A stretch of DNA of 5,337 bases from Chlorobiaceae bacterium. Its GTDB lineage: Bacteria; Bacteroidota; Chlorobiia; Chlorobiales; Chlorobiaceae. Of this stretch, positions 1 to 5,337 are shown in pieces. Numbering within the stretch: the first letter of the stretch is position 1; the number at the start of each line of letters is the position of its first letter. The notes beneath the pieces were generated by a model. The model was not told where the DNA came from. It saw nothing but the letters and a program-made list of their open reading frames with translations, and did no database searches. Location of the stretch: positions 1-5,337 of the forward strand of contig JAAXUM010000147.1 in NCBI GenBank assembly GCA_013336025.1, read 5' to 3'. A program made the translations under genes and the position numbers.

Positions 1-856
1 CGTGTGTCCCCCCATCGTGCGTATTGATATTATTGACATAGCTGAAAACGTTCTCCTGATACGAATCATTGTACTGCAGTGCAATTTCAACAATAGTCGT
101 GTCGCGTTCTCCGATAAAATAGATCGGTTCCTTGATAAGGCTTAACCGGTTGATGTCGGTAAAGCGGACAAACTCTTTCAGGCCGCCTTCGTAATGAAAA
201 ATCTCCTGTACTCCATCGACGTCCTGTACCGTAATGCTGAGATTTTTATTGAGGAACGCAAGTTCCCGCATACGATCAATAATAATATCCTTGCGGAACT
301 CGGTCGTTTTGAAAATCTGGTGGTCCGGTTTGAAGGTGGTTTTTGTGCCTTTTTTATCGGATAACCCGATCTCCCTGACATTGCCTTGAGGAACGCCGCG
401 TTCGAAGCGCTGAAAATAAGCTTTTCCGTCACGATAGACCTCGACTTCGCACCATTCTGAAAGAGCATTCACCACTGATGCGCCGACGCCATGAAGACCG
501 CCGGAAACCTTGTAGGATCCTTTATCGAATTTACCTCCGGCTCCGATGACGGTCATGACCAGTTCAAGGGCTGATTTCTGCTTCTGAGGGTGAATATCTA
601 CAGGGATACCTCGGCCATGGTCAATAACGGTAACCGATCCGTCAGGATTTAACGAGACAAAAATATACTCATTGAAGCCCCCGAGGGTTTCGTCAATGGA
701 GTTGTCGACGATTTCGTAAATAAGGTGGTGCAGGCCTCTGGTGTGTATATCACCGATATACATGGCCGGGCGTTTACGAACATGTTCAATGCCGTCGAGA
801 ATTTGAATATTTGAGGCAATATAAGGGGACGGAGCCTGCGGAACGGTTTCCTGCAT
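1..856 (-). CDS. gyrB: DNA gyrase subunit B, N-terminal 285 residues (3' end outside window)
   Basis: This is the ATPase subunit of DNA gyrase, which with GyrA introduces negative supercoils into DNA at the cost of ATP. The window shows 285 codons from the ATG at 856; the rest lies beyond base 1. The GHKL ATPase domain covers about residues 12-230. It has YEIVDNSIDE with the presumed catalytic base E48 and Mg-binding N52, the Bergerat motif IDHGRGIP with D79, R82 and G83, and the ATP lid GAGGKFDKGSYKVSGGLHGVG at about 105-125. R142 aligns with the E. coli arginine contacted by novobiocin. The transducer domain begins near residue 230, and the last visible motif, NNINTHDGGTH, is the expected conserved one. 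The second Bergerat position is His80, where Asp or Asn is usual. No strong Shine-Dalgarno sequence precedes the start (AAAAAG at best). The 81-base gap from yraN leaves room for a separate promoter. ParE, the topoisomerase IV paralogue, is the main alternative; the lid and linker sequence fit GyrB better. The identification as a type IIA topoisomerase B subunit is secure. Confidence 0.96.
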   Translation of the reverse strand, partial: MQETVPQAPSPYIASNIQILDGIEHVRKRPAMYIGDIHTRGLHHLIYEIVDNSIDETLGGFNEYIFVSLNPDGSVTVIDHGRGIPVDIHPQKQKSALELVMTVIGAGGKFDKGSYKVSGGLHGVGASVVNALSEWCEVEVYRDGKAYFQRFERGVPQGNVREIGLSDKKGTKTTFKPDHQIFKTTEFRKDIIIDRMRELAFLNKNLSITVQDVDGVQEIFHYEGGLKEFVRFTDINRLSLIKEPIYFIGERDTTIVEIALQYNDSYQENVFSYVNNINTHDGGTH

Positions 857-937
857 AATCTTTTTACAAGGTAACTGGGTGAACAAGATAATCTTCAAGA
901 TAACAAAATTAGCGCTATTCTGCTGCTTGAGAGAGGA
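857..937 (-). promoter_or_regulatory. gyrB leader with three TTAYCTTG copies, possible control region
   Basis: This gap separates the yraN stop from the gyrB start. Read on the coding strand, it contains TTATCTTG at 903-896, an identical TTATCTTG at 891-884 and a one-base variant TTACCTTG at 874-867. The first two copies also create a small palindrome, AAGATTATCTT. A TAATTTTG (911-904) resembles the Bacteroidota -7 element TAnnTTTG, but there is no convincing upstream partner. The repeats could be binding sites for a regulator or chance similarity in an AT-rich leader. The assignment as a regulatory region is inference. Confidence 0.3.
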
Positions 938-1321
938 CTATTCCGCCTGGAAAGCATCGGTAAAATGATCAAGGTCATAGACGCCGATCTCTTCCTGTTT
1001 CATGCTTCTGACAAGAATGGCTATGACATCAAACCGGCAGTCACAGCGATCGGTTCCAAGAGAAAAGAGATATGATTTTGCCGCTTTGATGATCTCTTTC
1101 TGCTTTTTGAGCGTTACAGCTTCGGCAGGGTGGCCTTTTTCAAGAGATGCCCTGGTTTTTACCTCGACAAAGCAAAGTGTCGAGTGTTTTTTCGCGATGA
1201 TATCGATCTCGTTACGTCGGTAGCGATAGTTGCGCCTGATGATCCGGTATCCACGCTTCGACAGGTATTCTGCCGCGATTTGTTCTCCCTGGATACCGAG
1301 TATATGAGGATCAGAGCTCAT
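938..1321 (-). CDS. yraN: YraN / UPF0102 family, endonuclease-fold protein
   Basis: This 127-residue protein has the normal length for the UPF0102 (YraN) family, small cytoplasmic proteins with a restriction-endonuclease-like fold related to Holliday junction resolvases. Their cellular role is not firmly established. The sequence shows the N-terminal helix G12-E13...A17-E18-Y19-L20, then [14 protein letters not shown] (about 30-43) and FVEVKTR (51-57). D40, E53 and K55 form the expected PD-(D/E)XK catalytic set. The usual glycine before the EID motif is Asn37 here. A second conserved stretch, CRFDVIAI, lies near residues 95-102. The ATG at 1321 is the natural start and leaves only 9 bases after the rnhB stop. 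The nearest purine-rich stretch (GGGAG at 1343-1339) is 17 bases away, too far for a good ribosome site, so translation may depend on coupling to rnhB. Adjacent rnhB and yraN genes occur in many bacteria, which suggests a nucleic-acid maintenance role, though nuclease activity is not shown by sequence alone. Confidence 0.93.
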   Translation of the reverse strand: MSSDPHILGIQGEQIAAEYLSKRGYRIIRRNYRYRRNEIDIIAKKHSTLCFVEVKTRASLEKGHPAEAVTLKKQKEIIKAAKSYLFSLGTDRCDCRFDVIAILVRSMKQEEIGVYDLDHFTDAFQAE

Positions 1322-1330
1322 GGCGAACGG

Positions 1331-1948
1331 TTATTTTTCTCCCAGTTTTCTGAGCCTGAAGCTTTTGCGGTGAATACGGCACCGTCCGAAAGTTTCGATT
1401 GCTTTGATATGGCTTGCTGTCGGATAGCCAACGTGTTGTTCAAAGCCGTATTCAGGGTATTCCATGCTGTATGCTGTCATGAGTGAGTCCCGATGTGTTT
1501 TGGCAAGCACAGATGCGGCAGCGATTGAAAAAACCTTTGTGTCGCCTTTGACGATGGTTTCATAGGGTATTGGAAACTGCGGCCTGAACCTGTTGCCGTC
1601 AACAAGAAGAAGTTCAGGCCGTTGAGGTAAGGAGGCAATCGCATTGTTCATGGCCAGCATGGTTGCCTGAAAGATGTTGATGCTGTCAATGATTTCAGGC
1701 TCAATAACGGCAACAGCCCAGCATGCCGCGTATGTTTTGATTAAAGGTGCAAGCTGTTCCCTGAGATCCGACGAGAGCTTTTTTGAATCATCCAGTTTTT
1801 CAAGTACAGGATGCTGAGGTCTGAACCAGCGGGGAAAGATAACGGCAGCAGCAACAACCGGGCCGGCAAGAGGACCGCGACCTGCTTCGTCGATACCCGA
1901 AACGAGTGATGATGTTTGCCAGAGCGGATATTCATAATCGGTGTTCAT
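1331..1948 (-). CDS. rnhB: Ribonuclease HII
   Basis: RNase HII cuts the RNA strand of RNA/DNA hybrids and starts removal of single ribonucleotides misincorporated in DNA. With the ATG at 1948 the protein is 205 residues, typical of the family. The catalytic carboxylates are visible: D20 and E21 in [14 protein letters not shown]117 in LLVDGN and D136 in KGDTKV. The conserved stretch [14 protein letters not shown] (about 141-154) follows, as does the DDSKKLS motif near 53-59. The open frame extends to a GTG at 2005, adding 19 residues, but those codons run through a long inverted repeat, are unlike the family's usual short N-terminus, and lack a good ribosome site. I therefore prefer 1948, although it also lacks a Shine-Dalgarno sequence. 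yraN follows 9 bases downstream, indicating one transcript. The gene is separated from the upstream transporter by 182 bases and probably belongs to a different transcription unit. Confidence 0.95.
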   Translation of the reverse strand: MNTDYEYPLWQTSSLVSGIDEAGRGPLAGPVVAAAVIFPRWFRPQHPVLEKLDDSKKLSSDLREQLAPLIKTYAACWAVAVIEPEIIDSINIFQATMLAMNNAIASLPQRPELLLVDGNRFRPQFPIPYETIVKGDTKVFSIAAASVLAKTHRDSLMTAYSMEYPEYGFEQHVGYPTASHIKAIETFGRCRIHRKSFRLRKLGEK

Positions 1949-2130
1949 AACGACAAGGGTCAGATGCTGTGAGCTTACGGGAATCTCTGAAAAGTTATTG
2001 CGCACGTTGATCGCTCATCACACTTTTCAGAGGTTCCCTTATGTTCTCTTGTTCTGTTTGTGGATGCGATGCATTGCCATGGTTTCTGCTGACTCGCTTG
2101 AAAGAGTCGGTGCTGACTTTTCCGATTTTT
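1949..2130. other. livF-rnhB intergenic region
   Basis: This 182-base gap lies between the livF stop and the preferred rnhB start. It holds the long inverted repeat described separately, plus a small hairpin on the minus strand (GACTC, 8-base loop, GAGTC, at about 2107-2090). I see no clear sigma-70-like or Bacteroidota-type promoter, no hairpin followed by a U-tract that would serve as an intrinsic terminator for livF, and no convincing RNA gene. It probably carries the end of the transporter transcript and the start of the rnhB-yraN transcript, which is inference from layout. Confidence 0.5.
1979..2038. repeat. Long imperfect inverted repeat (17-bp arms, 26-base loop)
   Basis: The arms at 1979-1995 (ggGAATCTCTGAAAAGT) and 2022-2038 (ACTTTTCAGAGGTTCcc) are complementary at 16 of 17 positions. 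The odd position is a C/A mismatch in minus-strand RNA and a G/U wobble in plus-strand RNA. The loop is 26 bases (1996-2021) and may hold a short GCG/CGC inner stem. In the minus-strand transcript the hairpin ends 30 bases before the preferred rnhB ATG. The bases after it (coding strand GTAAGCTC) contain no U-tract, so it is not a canonical intrinsic terminator. It could be an mRNA structure, a protein site, or a copy of a dispersed palindromic element. The pairing is seen directly; the function is unknown. Confidence 0.8.
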
Positions 2131-2826
2131 TTACATACCGAGAAAAGCGGTTTTGACTTTCTGGTTATTGAGAAGCTCACTCCCTGTGCCTGTCAGTACA
2201 ATTGAACCTGTTTCAATGACATAGGCTCGGTGGCTGATTTTGAGTGATTGATAGACGTTCTGTTCAACAAGAAGTACCGTTACGCCAAGTGTGTTGATTT
2301 CGCCAATAGCGCTGAAAACCACATCAGTAAACAGAGGAGAGAGGCCAAGACTCGGTTCATCGAGGAGCAGAAGTTTTGGGTTTCCCATGAGTCCTCTTCC
2401 TATGGCAAGCATCTGCTGCTCTCCTCCGGACATGGTACCTCCAAGCTGTTTTTTTCGTTCCGCAAGGCGCGGGAAGATCGTGAGAACGCGCTCCATGTTT
2501 TTTTTGATCTCTTTCTGGTGAAGGTATCCCCCCATCATCAGGTTTTCAACAACGGTCATTTCTGAAAAGATTTTACGTCCTTCAGGAACATGGACGATGC
2601 CTCGCTGAACAATCAAATGAGGCGGGAGATTGCTGACCGGTGCGCCATTAAAGGAGATCGTGCCACTGGATTTAATAATGCCGGATATGGCTTTGAGCAT
2701 TGTTGATTTTCCTGCACCGTTGCTGCCCACAACAGAGACGATTTCTCTGGCGGAAATAGCGAGGCTGATATTTCGCAGCACCTGCATTTCGCCATAACTT
2801 GCGTTAAGATTTTCAATGGTTAGCAT
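2131..2826 (-). CDS. livF: Branched-chain-type ABC importer, ATP-binding protein LivF
   Basis: This is one of the two cytoplasmic ATPases that power the LivHM permease pair. From the ATG at 2826 it has 231 residues, close to the family norm of about 235. The order is: A-loop Tyr11; Walker A GSNGAGKST (34-42); the LivF-type Q-loop region VHVPEGRKIF with Glu82 (78-87); signature MSGGEQQ (132-138); Walker B LLLLDEP (152-158); D-loop SLGLSP (159-164). The H-loop position reads LVEQN (186-190), with Gln189 where many ABC ATPases have His. This Gln is normal for LivF and helps separate it from LivG. The C-terminus KTAFLGM fits the family's REAYLG-like end. A frame-extending ATG at 2853 adds nine residues, but GGAGGTG at 2839-2833, six bases before the ATG at 2826, marks the true start. 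It overlaps the end of livG by 14 bases, which points to translational coupling. It is the last gene of the cluster. Confidence 0.95.
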   Translation of the reverse strand: MLTIENLNASYGEMQVLRNISLAISAREIVSVVGSNGAGKSTMLKAISGIIKSSGTISFNGAPVSNLPPHLIVQRGIVHVPEGRKIFSEMTVVENLMMGGYLHQKEIKKNMERVLTIFPRLAERKKQLGGTMSGGEQQMLAIGRGLMGNPKLLLLDEPSLGLSPLFTDVVFSAIGEINTLGVTVLLVEQNVYQSLKISHRAYVIETGSIVLTGTGSELLNNQKVKTAFLGM

Positions 2827-3547
2827 TCGTTCCACCTCCAAGGTACGCTGCAATGACAGCAGGATTGCTGGTGATCTCTTCGGGTGTTCCCTCTGCCAGT
2901 TTTTCTCCGGAATTCAGAACGACGATCCGGTCACAAATTGATGTAACAGCTTTCATGTCGTGTTCGATAAAAACAATCGTTATTCCGTTATTTCTTACCA
3001 TACGTATTATCTCAAGGATTGCTGCGGTTTCGGTATGGTTCAGTCCACCGCAGATCTCATCGAGGAGCAGTAACTTCGGGTCAGTAGCCAATACTCTTGC
3101 GAGTTCGAGTTTCTTTTTAAGACCAATTGACAGAGCTGCTGCTGATTTATCCGTATAGTCGGCAAGTCCCATAGTCTCTAAATGTTTCAAGGCTATCTGT
3201 CGGGCGATTCGAGGGGAGTTCGTTTTAGAGAAAGCCCCTGTCATGATATTCTCAAGTGTCGTAAGACTTCCCAGTGGTTTCACTTTCTGCCATGTTCTGG
3301 CCATTCCTAATTTGCACACCTGGTCCGGTCGAAGCTTATTGATTTTTTTATTATCAAAAACGATATCTCCGGCAGTTACAGGGTAATAACCGGTGATGCA
3401 GTTGAATAAGGTGGTTTTTCCTGCACCGTTCGGGCCGATAAGGCCGAAGATCTGTTTTTTTTCAACAGAAAAAGAGACATCGGAAACGGCAAGATTGCCG
3501 CCAAAATGTTTATTGACATGCCTGATGTCGAGAAGATGGGTTGTCAT
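2813..3547 (-). CDS. livG: Branched-chain-type ABC importer, ATP-binding protein LivG
   Basis: This is the second ATPase of the importer, 244 residues from the ATG at 3547 (E. coli LivG has 255). Motifs in order: Walker A GPNGAGKTT (38-46); Q-loop ARTWQKVKPL with Gln87, where ARTFQ is the common form; signature region LSIGLKKKLELAR (139-151); Walker B LLLLDE (159-164); D-loop GGLNHTE (167-173); H-loop FIEHDM with His196 (193-198). The C-terminal tail, AEGTPEEITSNPAVIAAYLG, is diagnostic for LivG. The signature (SIGLK in place of SGGQ-like or YGQQ) and Ile165 in place of the usual Pro after Walker B are variant, though similar substitutions occur in some LivG branches. The ATG overlaps the livM TGA as ATGA, and AGGAG (3558-3554) sits six bases upstream, so this start is firm. 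Coupled expression with livM and livF follows from these overlaps. Confidence 0.95.
   Translation of the reverse strand: MTTHLLDIRHVNKHFGGNLAVSDVSFSVEKKQIFGLIGPNGAGKTTLFNCITGYYPVTAGDIVFDNKKINKLRPDQVCKLGMARTWQKVKPLGSLTTLENIMTGAFSKTNSPRIARQIALKHLETMGLADYTDKSAAALSIGLKKKLELARVLATDPKLLLLDEICGGLNHTETAAILEIIRMVRNNGITIVFIEHDMKAVTSICDRIVVLNSGEKLAEGTPEEITSNPAVIAAYLGGGTNANH
2833..2839 (-). promoter_or_regulatory. Ribosome binding site of livF
   Basis: GGAGGTG on the coding strand is complementary over seven bases to the 16S 3' end and lies six bases before the ATG at 2826, inside the last codons of livG. It decides the livF start in favour of 2826 over the upstream in-frame ATG at 2853. Confidence 0.85.
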
Positions 3548-4539
3548 TTGTGTCTCCTGAAAAGCACAAGAATGCCTTTTGGTAAGTATAAAATGCAAAC
3601 GACGGTAATAATGCCATAAACAAGGACGTGAGCGTGTGCCAGGTTTTCTTTCAGAAAAATGCCGATGGGGGAGGTTTCTGATACAAGACCTGCTTTTACC
3701 AGGGCATCCCCGAGAATGTTGGTTCTCAGCATTTCTGCAAGCGGAACAAGGAGAAGCGCTCCAAGAACAGGTCCCCATAATGTCCCGACACCACCGATAA
3801 TTGCCGTGAGAATAATTTCAATGGAAAGGCGAAGGTCAAGCACGGCATTTGTATCGATAAACCGGATATACATGGCATACAGGCTTCCCAGTACCGAGGT
3901 TAGCGAGGCCGAAATCAGCAGCGCCCTGTTTTTATACTGTGAGATATTGATGCCTAATGAAGCAGCGGCATCCTGATCTTCACGGATAGCCTGAAGATAA
4001 AAACCTGTTTTTGATGTACGAAGATAGGCCGAAATCAGGAGGGTGATAACAAGAACCAGCAGCATGCCATAGTAAAAGGGATTTTTGCTGTTAAGATCAA
4101 GACCGGATAAGGCGACATCGGTAACAAGAATTCCCTGCGCTCCTCCGGTAAATTCAAAATTAAGTACCGTAAGCCGGACAATCTCGGCAACAGCAATTGA
4201 TGCAAGCCCGAAGTAATGTCCCCGCAGCCTGAAGACAATGCTTCCGGTAACAAGCGCAATAATGCATGCCGCAACAATGCCTGCCATGATACCAGGAATC
4301 GGGTTGATATTCCATTGATAGAGGAGAATCATGGTGGTATAGGCTCCGGTACCGAAGTAGGCCGCGTGGCCGAAACTGAACTGACCGGCAAATCCTCCGA
4401 GGATATTCCAGGCAGATGCAAGAGCCGCCATCATCAGAACGGTGATCAGAACACCGGTGATATATGGATTGTCTCCGATGAGAAGGGGCAGCAAGGCAGC
4501 GAATGTACCTGTAATGATGATGGTGATGAAAGGTTTCAT
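3544..4539 (-). CDS. livM: Branched-chain-type ABC importer, permease LivM
   Basis: This inner-membrane permease subunit has 331 residues and pairs with LivH to form the translocation pore. It is hydrophobic throughout, with segments near residues 5-21, 26-46, 53-72, 82-104, 112-127, 155-172, 205-226, 240-270 and 304-320. Family hallmarks are GGFAGQFSFGHAAYFGTGAY (48-67), the ATPase-docking loop AIREDQDAAASLGIN (184-198), GGVGTLWGPVLGA (249-261) and the C-terminal LPKGI (319-323). Between the GVGTLWGP segment and the last helix there is a stretch of roughly 30 residues (about 271-303), longer than I expect for a typical LivM. The start ATG at 4539 has GGAGG ten bases upstream within the end of livH and only three bases between the livH stop and the ATG. 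Its 3' end overlaps livG by four bases. Substrate cannot be read from the permease; amino acids, amides and urea are all used by relatives. UrtC of urea transporters is the main alternative, but the lengths of LivH and LivM favour the Liv type. Confidence 0.94.
   Translation of the reverse strand: MKPFITIIITGTFAALLPLLIGDNPYITGVLITVLMMAALASAWNILGGFAGQFSFGHAAYFGTGAYTTMILLYQWNINPIPGIMAGIVAACIIALVTGSIVFRLRGHYFGLASIAVAEIVRLTVLNFEFTGGAQGILVTDVALSGLDLNSKNPFYYGMLLVLVITLLISAYLRTSKTGFYLQAIREDQDAAASLGINISQYKNRALLISASLTSVLGSLYAMYIRFIDTNAVLDLRLSIEIILTAIIGGVGTLWGPVLGALLLVPLAEMLRTNILGDALVKAGLVSETSPIGIFLKENLAHAHVLVYGIITVVCILYLPKGILVLFRRHK
3554..3558 (-). promoter_or_regulatory. Ribosome binding site of livG
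   Basis: AGGAG on the coding strand lies six bases before the ATG at 3547, within the final codons of livM. It fixes the livG start at the ATGA overlap and rules out the much longer upstream reading frame that begins at 3778. Confidence 0.8.
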
Positions 4540-4542
4540 GAT

Positions 4543-5337
4543 TTACTGCCCTCCCTTTTTTCCGAACAGTCCCTGTGGACGAAACAGCAGGACGGCGAGG
4601 AACAGAACAAAAACCACCACATCTTTCCAGTCACTTGACAGGTAGGTTGACGCCATTGCTTCAACAACTCCGATGATCAACCCTCCGACTGTAGCGCCAA
4701 CAACTGAGCCGAGTCCACCAAGTACGCAGATTGTAAAGGATTTAAGAAGAAAACTGTGACCTGCAAGCGGATAAATGTAATAGGTCGGAGCTATCAGTGC
4801 GCCTGCTGTTGCGGCCAGAGCTGTACCAAGCCCAAAGGCGATGGCGCTCATTCTTGCAACATTTATACCCATTAACTGAGCCGCCTCACGGTTCTGGCTT
4901 GTTGCCCGCAGGGCCATACCGGTACTTGTTTTTGAAAGGAACAGATAGAGGATTGCCGTAATAGCGCACGTAATCAGAAACGATAACAGCAAGGGAACTG
5001 ATAGTGAAATACCCTCAAGGTTGTTGAATGCACTGCTCGAATAGGATGTTGTAAGAATTTTCGGATCACTGGTGAATGCCAGAAGCGCAGTGTTGCTCAT
5101 GATCAGGCCAAGACCGATAGTCAGGAGGATCTGGTTTTGATGTGGATGATTGATAACACGGTTGATAAAGACTTTTTCCAGGATAAAGCCGAATAAAAAA
5201 GCTGTCGGCATAATCAGGAGGAGCGATACGTAAGGGTCAATGCTGAGCAGGGTAAATGCAAAGTAAGCCAGATACATGCCTAACATCATTAAATCGCCGT
5301 GAGCGAAGTTGCTTACATTCATGACGCCAAAGACGAG
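4543..5337 (-). CDS. livH: Branched-chain-type ABC importer, permease LivH (N-terminus outside window)
   Basis: This is the partner permease of LivM. The frame stays open to the right window edge, and the residues before the internal Met at 5322 (LVFGV) match the conserved LivH stretch that leads into NFAHGD, so that Met is not the start. The window holds 264 residues, and about 25-30 are probably missing at the N-terminus given a usual length near 290. Hallmarks are SNFAHGDLMMLGMYLAY (visible residues 9-25), TIGLGLIMSN (about 73-82), the ATPase-docking loop RATSQNREAAQLMGIN (144-159), the glycine-rich LGGLGSVVGATVGG (206-219) and the C-terminal LFRPQGLFGKKG. Several hydrophobic membrane segments are evident. 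It is the first visible gene of the livHMGF cluster; a binding-protein gene may lie upstream, out of view. UrtB of urea transporters is a less likely alternative because it usually carries a long N-terminal extension, which cannot be checked here. Confidence 0.94.
   Translation of the reverse strand, partial: LVFGVMNVSNFAHGDLMMLGMYLAYFAFTLLSIDPYVSLLLIMPTAFLFGFILEKVFINRVINHPHQNQILLTIGLGLIMSNTALLAFTSDPKILTTSYSSSAFNNLEGISLSVPLLLSFLITCAITAILYLFLSKTSTGMALRATSQNREAAQLMGINVARMSAIAFGLGTALAATAGALIAPTYYIYPLAGHSFLLKSFTICVLGGLGSVVGATVGGLIIGVVEAMASTYLSSDWKDVVVFVLFLAVLLFRPQGLFGKKGGQ
4550..4554 (-). promoter_or_regulatory. Ribosome binding site of livM
   Basis: GGAGG on the coding strand lies ten bases before the livM ATG at 4539, within the last codons of livH. 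The spacing is slightly long, which is compatible with re-initiation by ribosomes finishing livH three bases upstream of the ATG. Confidence 0.65.

Noticed and set aside
178..468. Minus-strand 96-codon frame inside gyrB
   Set aside because: It is out of frame with the conserved GyrB reading frame and is a shadow.
904..911. TAATTTTG as a Bacteroidota-style -7 promoter element for gyrB
   Set aside because: The octamer fits TAnnTTTG, but no TTG-type -33 element lies at the right distance, and such AT-rich octamers are common by chance.
1130..1486. Plus-strand 118-codon frame opposite yraN and rnhB
   Set aside because: It is fully antisense to two genes with intact catalytic motifs and has no domain of its own.
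2039..2080. 13-codon minus-strand frame (MAMHRIHKQNKRT) upstream of the inverted repeat
   Set aside because: A leader peptide with a regulatory hairpin was considered, but there is no Shine-Dalgarno sequence, no run of diagnostic codons and no terminator U-tract, so chance is the simpler explanation.
2090..2132. Possible terminator formed by the GACTC/GAGTC hairpin and a nearby T-run on the plus strand
   Set aside because: The stem is only five base pairs and the T-run is not adjacent to it. On the transcribed minus strand the run is A-rich and precedes the hairpin, so it cannot act as an intrinsic terminator for livF.
1995..2180. 61-codon minus-strand frame spanning the livF end and the intergenic region
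   Set aside because: It begins inside livF in another frame, has no ribosome site that I can see, and its Ser/Lys-rich product matches nothing known to me.
3548..3778. 77-residue N-terminal extension of the livG frame
   Set aside because: It overlaps livM, is Cys/Arg/Ser-rich with no homology I recognise, and a good ribosome site plus an ATGA overlap mark the livG start at 3547.
4216..4638. Plus-strand 140-codon open frame overlapping livM and livH
   Set aside because: It lies antisense to two clearly conserved permease genes, its product is low-complexity polar sequence, and it has no recognisable domain. It is a shadow of the hydrophobic codon pattern.

Overview
All seven genes in this window lie on the minus strand, so transcription runs from base 5337 toward base 1. 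The organism is most likely a green sulfur bacterium (Chlorobiota, a Chlorobium/Pelodictyon/Prosthecochloris-type genome). This is inferred from the style of the GyrB ATP-lid region (IGAGGKFDKGSYKVSGG, as in the Bacteroidota/Chlorobiota branch), from my recollection that gyrB, a UPF0102 gene and rnhB lie near each other in Chlorobium genomes, and from the moderate GC content. No 16S or other decisive marker is present.

Right half (5337 to 2131): four tightly packed genes encode a branched-chain (LIV/HAAT-type) ABC importer in the order livH, livM, livG, livF. livH is cut by the right window edge. The spacing is 3 nt between livH and livM, an ATGA overlap between livM and livG, and a 14-base overlap between livG and livF. 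This is classic translational coupling and implies one mRNA. LivH and LivM are the two permeases and LivG and LivF the two ATPases. The periplasmic binding protein that would set the substrate is not in the window. It must lie upstream of livH or elsewhere, so leucine/isoleucine/valine is only the default guess and other amino acids, amides or small acids are possible.

Middle (2130 to 1949): a 182-base intergenic stretch separates the transporter from a housekeeping group. Its main feature is a long imperfect inverted repeat (arms 1979-1995 and 2022-2038, 16 of 17 positions paired, 26-base loop) with no U-tract after it.

Left half (1948 to 1): rnhB (RNase HII), yraN (UPF0102, endonuclease-like fold) and the 5' third of gyrB (DNA gyrase subunit B, running off the left edge). 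rnhB and yraN are 9 bases apart. gyrB follows after 81 bases that contain three copies of TTAYCTTG on the coding strand and could carry its own control signals.

I found no mobile element, CRISPR array, tRNA, rRNA or toxin/defence gene, and no convincing undescribed system. The points most worth a second look are the intergenic inverted repeat, the repeated octamer before gyrB, the variant signature and Walker B region of LivG, and the transporter's missing binding protein and unknown substrate.
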